From Antennarius striatus (taxonomy: Eukaryota > Chordata > Actinopteri > Lophiiformes > Antennariidae), in the NCBI RefSeq assembly GCF_040054535.1, contig NC_090785.1:18885001-18949000 (forward strand): a stretch of DNA of 64,000 nt, in the 5' to 3' direction. Positions 60,921-64,000 of the stretch are shown in pieces. Under the pieces are notes generated by a model. It had not been told where the DNA came from. It saw nothing but the letters and a program-made list of their open reading frames with translations, and made no database searches. Numbering within the stretch: position 1 is the stretch's first letter; every line of letters starts with the position of its first letter. A program made the translations under genes and the position numbers.

Positions 60921-63900
60921 CAACACTCATATCAGAGTAAAAACACACATTAGAGCATGACGTGTGTGAGTGAACTGGGCTGCCTGTCTGAACATAACTT
61001 GGAAGCAAAGACAAATTTCCAGTTCAACCAATCAATTTGCTCAAGCTGCTTGTCTTTAAATACAGTATACTTGTTAATTCTGCAAGAGACCAAATATTGA
61101 ATTTGCCTTTTGTGTAAATGCCCTGTATAAGTGTTAATGTTTTAAAATAATCTTTTTTTTCCCTTTCGGTTGGATCTACATTCTGTAAGTGAACTGTTTT
61201 GGACTGAGCCTGAGCACCAGTGTGCTACATGGCTCTTTTGTGTTTTATTCATCCTTTTTTTATTTGTTGGAATTTTTTAATTTATTTTTTCATTATTTAT
61301 GCATGCAGTGAGAATGTTTACATTTCACAGAAAGAGATCCTGCACTGCCCATGTTCCAAAGGCTTTCCTAACTTCACATTTAATTCTGAAAATCAGCAGT
61401 AATGTCCCATTAAGGCTCACAACCCACAAGAGAGAAAAGAAGTCACAGAGACTTAAACTTATTTAGATTCCCTCTATTACTGAGATGCTTATACTTACTG
61501 GCATGCAGAGAGACTGTCAGGGTTACAGAAAGCAACACCTTGGCTTCTGATCCCATTCTGTCAAAACATTTATTCAGCATTTATCCTGACTTATTTGCCA
61601 CATTAAATAAGGGAAATCCACTTTGGCTACACTATGCTGCTGCATGGGTCTGATTGATGCTTGCTAAGTTCAAGTCAGTGCCTTCAATCCTCAGAATAAC
61701 ATGGTGTGGTGTTAAGTACTGCACACCATCCTCATTTTAGGTTCATTTCCCCCCTAATGGAGATTTATCCATTTCCCAAACACGATTTCAATGAAAGGAA
61801 ATGATCTCAAATGGGAATAAAAAAAGAAAAGAAAGCACATTCTGAGGAAGCAACAATACAGAGGCCTTGCTGACAGCTGTGACCTGACTGTTGATGACTA
61901 ATCTCTGGACAATACAGGAGATTGTTAGGCTTTGCCTTCATAATCTTGTTTTTATATGTGTTGGTTGCATTTTCTGTATTTGATCATTTTCTTCCATTAC
62001 TGGTGTGTTTGTCTCGTTTCATGTCAAACATTGTCCTGTTTGAAGGAGCCAAAGTCATTCAATATCAAGCGTATAGTATTTTCCCAGTGATGCCATAGTT
62101 GTTCATTTCTGGCAATTTTACCAATGAAATAACAAAAGTGGTTGAAATCCCTCCCGCCTACGTGACATGTTTGCCCTTGTGATGTTTTCTAACACTAACC
62201 ACTAAAAAGCTTGGATCAAATAGCTCAAACTGGGCAAAAAATGAGGATGGACATTTTTCAAAATTAAAGCCAAATGTAAAAGCTTTCAATGAAAATGTTC
62301 AAAGGGGAAATCCACCTGAAAAAAATAGCTTTTCACATTTTATCTCTATGAATTATGAACTTCAGTAAAAATTCAAACCAAACAGTAGAATCCCCTCAAA
62401 TTGATTCTTTCTGCTTTGACTGTAAAACCACACAATGTCTGGCTTCAAAGCGATATCTTCATGTTGTTGTTCATGTGTGACAGTTCTAGTGCCTTACGTT
62501 AGACTTGTTTTTGATGTGTCAACTGATTTGCGGCTGTGATGTTTAGTGCCACCATAGATTCTCAGAAAACAACTCCACGTCACACAGTTTTCTGAAATAA
62601 ATTCCAACCTGATCCAAGACGAGATAAATCCGCCTTATGAAAACTGTTCTGCCTTAGATACTCGTCAGTTTGAAATTATGTCATTTTTTGCGTTCGGATG
62701 CATAGGATCCTCTCCTGTAGTAATAATAATACAAGGAGCACAGAGGAGTTAAGAAGGGAAACGCTGTCCCAAACCTCTTCCGCTAATCTCTGTAATTACA
62801 ATTACGAAAACTCAAAAAGGTACAGAGTTATTCTGCAGGTTCATCTCCAGTCAGTTGAAATGAAAATAAAGATGTAAAATATAAGCAAACTGAAATTTTA
62901 CCTCCAAGGAACAGATTTTTAGAAATAAGCTTATTATTGATGTTGCCGAGGCTTAGAAGAGCAATAAATGAAATTTGTCTAATTATTTTTGTGTTAGATT
63001 GAATACGTTTCCTTGAAGAAATCACATAATGGATATTAATGAAGTTGTCATTTTTACCATTGCTAACACTTCCACAATAGTGTACAGTCTGTAATTGAAG
63101 CAAATTCAGCTTTAAAATAAGAGTAATGGCAGAAACGACATCTTTGTTCTAAATTTGTGGAAATGGAATAATGTGGTGACGTCCAGTGGATTATCTCAGA
63201 TATGCTTTAAGTGGAACTTGTATTGATCTTACTGGATAGATTAGAGCTGCAGTTTTACTTTTAATGATATCATTTTAGACATTTTCTTGCACTCATGACA
63301 AAAAATCCACTTTATTTGCTATTTTTTTTATTAAGCTATGCAAAAATAGTAAGATGGAGCATCTTGACTTTTCAGAATTCAGTCGCTGATACGTTATAAT
63401 TGAAGTCGCTCTGATACCCTGCTGGGGAACTAGCTCTGAGAAAGGGAAACATGTGCTTCCAAACTGCGTTAACTTCCTGTCAGTGATGTCTCATCTGTTG
63501 TCATTTACAGTCCAAACAACAACATTTATCATCTGTGCTTTCAAATGCCCTTTTATTTTTAAAATAAATTTGTGCTCATATGAAAATATAATCTTCTCAT
63601 ACAAATTGTCTCTTGTCTCTTGAAACTACTAAACTGTTTGGTTCAGGGTTTGTGTGTGATGTATCTGATACTCGTCCTAAATGAAAATTAAGAAAATGGA
63701 GACTTTCTTTCCTGACAATTTGAACAGCTTCATGGAAACAAAGTGTGTGATCTCCTGTGTTGTCTAATGTTCAAGTGAGTTCATTAAAACATTTGATAAA
63801 TAACTCTGGTCTGAGACTTCTCTTCATGCCAACAGGCTTTAGGGTTTGCAGAAGATATTGTAATCAACATCAGACTTTCCCAGTCCAGTGCCAATCAACA

Positions 63901-64000
63901 GCTTGTGATTAAAAGTAAAGAAGGAAATCGATGCATGACACCAACCTTTGTGATTGCTTGTATCCTGGCAACCCGTGGCAACAAGAATCAGTTCTCTTAC
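60921..64000. other. Intergenic AT-rich DNA, nothing recognised
   Basis: Both strands were scanned for exons, tRNA-like boxes and inverted repeats. Frames at 61220-61402 and 62828-63103 are AT-driven and lack family resemblance. Confidence 0.5.

Overview
This is a stretch of vertebrate nuclear genome, almost certainly from a teleost fish. The evidence is multi-exon genes with GT/AG introns whose joined exons match vertebrate proteins, fish-type repeats (tRNA-derived SINEs, Tc1, pogo/Tigger and piggyBac-type DNA elements, non-LTR retrotransposon pieces), long CA/GT microsatellites and AT-rich introns. I saw no operons, CRISPR arrays, phage, plasmid features or LTR/Polinton-type elements. Gene names come from recognising the translated exons; no database search was run.

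Layout. (1) 1-6.1 kb is repeat-rich and holds, on the minus strand, four exons resembling the N-terminal part of the axonemal dynein intermediate chain DNAI4 (WDR78); no WD40 exons follow and the last exon runs into a SINE-like repeat. (2) 6.2-15.3 kb, plus strand: syvn1 (HRD1), 15 coding exons, 630 residues, with a perfect ERSE-II unfolded-protein-response element upstream. (3) 15.7-16.2 kb, minus strand: three splice-consistent exons of an unrecognised small protein. (4) 18.1-20.7 kb, minus strand: gpr137, 382 residues, promoter near 21.65 kb. (5) 21.9-31.7 kb, plus strand: a PLD3/PLD4-family type II membrane protein of 861 residues with an unusually long acidic cytoplasmic N-terminus. (6) 33.4-34.1 kb, minus strand: smim19. 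(7) 36.9-42.4 kb, minus strand: fam199x, with three DNA transposons in one intron. (8) 43.3-47.9 kb, plus strand: commd5, head-to-head with fam199x. (9) 52.2-60.5 kb, plus strand: lonrf3, 740 residues. The ends of the window and 48-52 kb are intergenic.

Functional themes. These are independent genes, not a pathway. Several act in protein quality control or the endolysosome: syvn1 is the ER-associated-degradation E3 ligase, lonrf3 is a RING/LON E3 ligase, gpr137 belongs to a lysosomal-membrane family, PLD3/4-type enzymes are lysosomal exonucleases, and commd5 belongs to the Commander endosomal recycling complex. Consensus motifs in the promoters fit some of these roles: ERSE-II at syvn1, a CLEAR-type palindrome at lonrf3, CREs at gpr137 and smim19, and a TCTCGCGAGA motif between fam199x and commd5.

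I did not find a new defence, mobile or enzymatic system. The most distinctive items are the ERSE-II element, the long N-terminus of the PLD protein, the unrecognised three-exon gene beside gpr137, the truncated dnai4-like fragment between duplicated repeat blocks, and a 3' splice site in lonrf3 built from a TG repeat.
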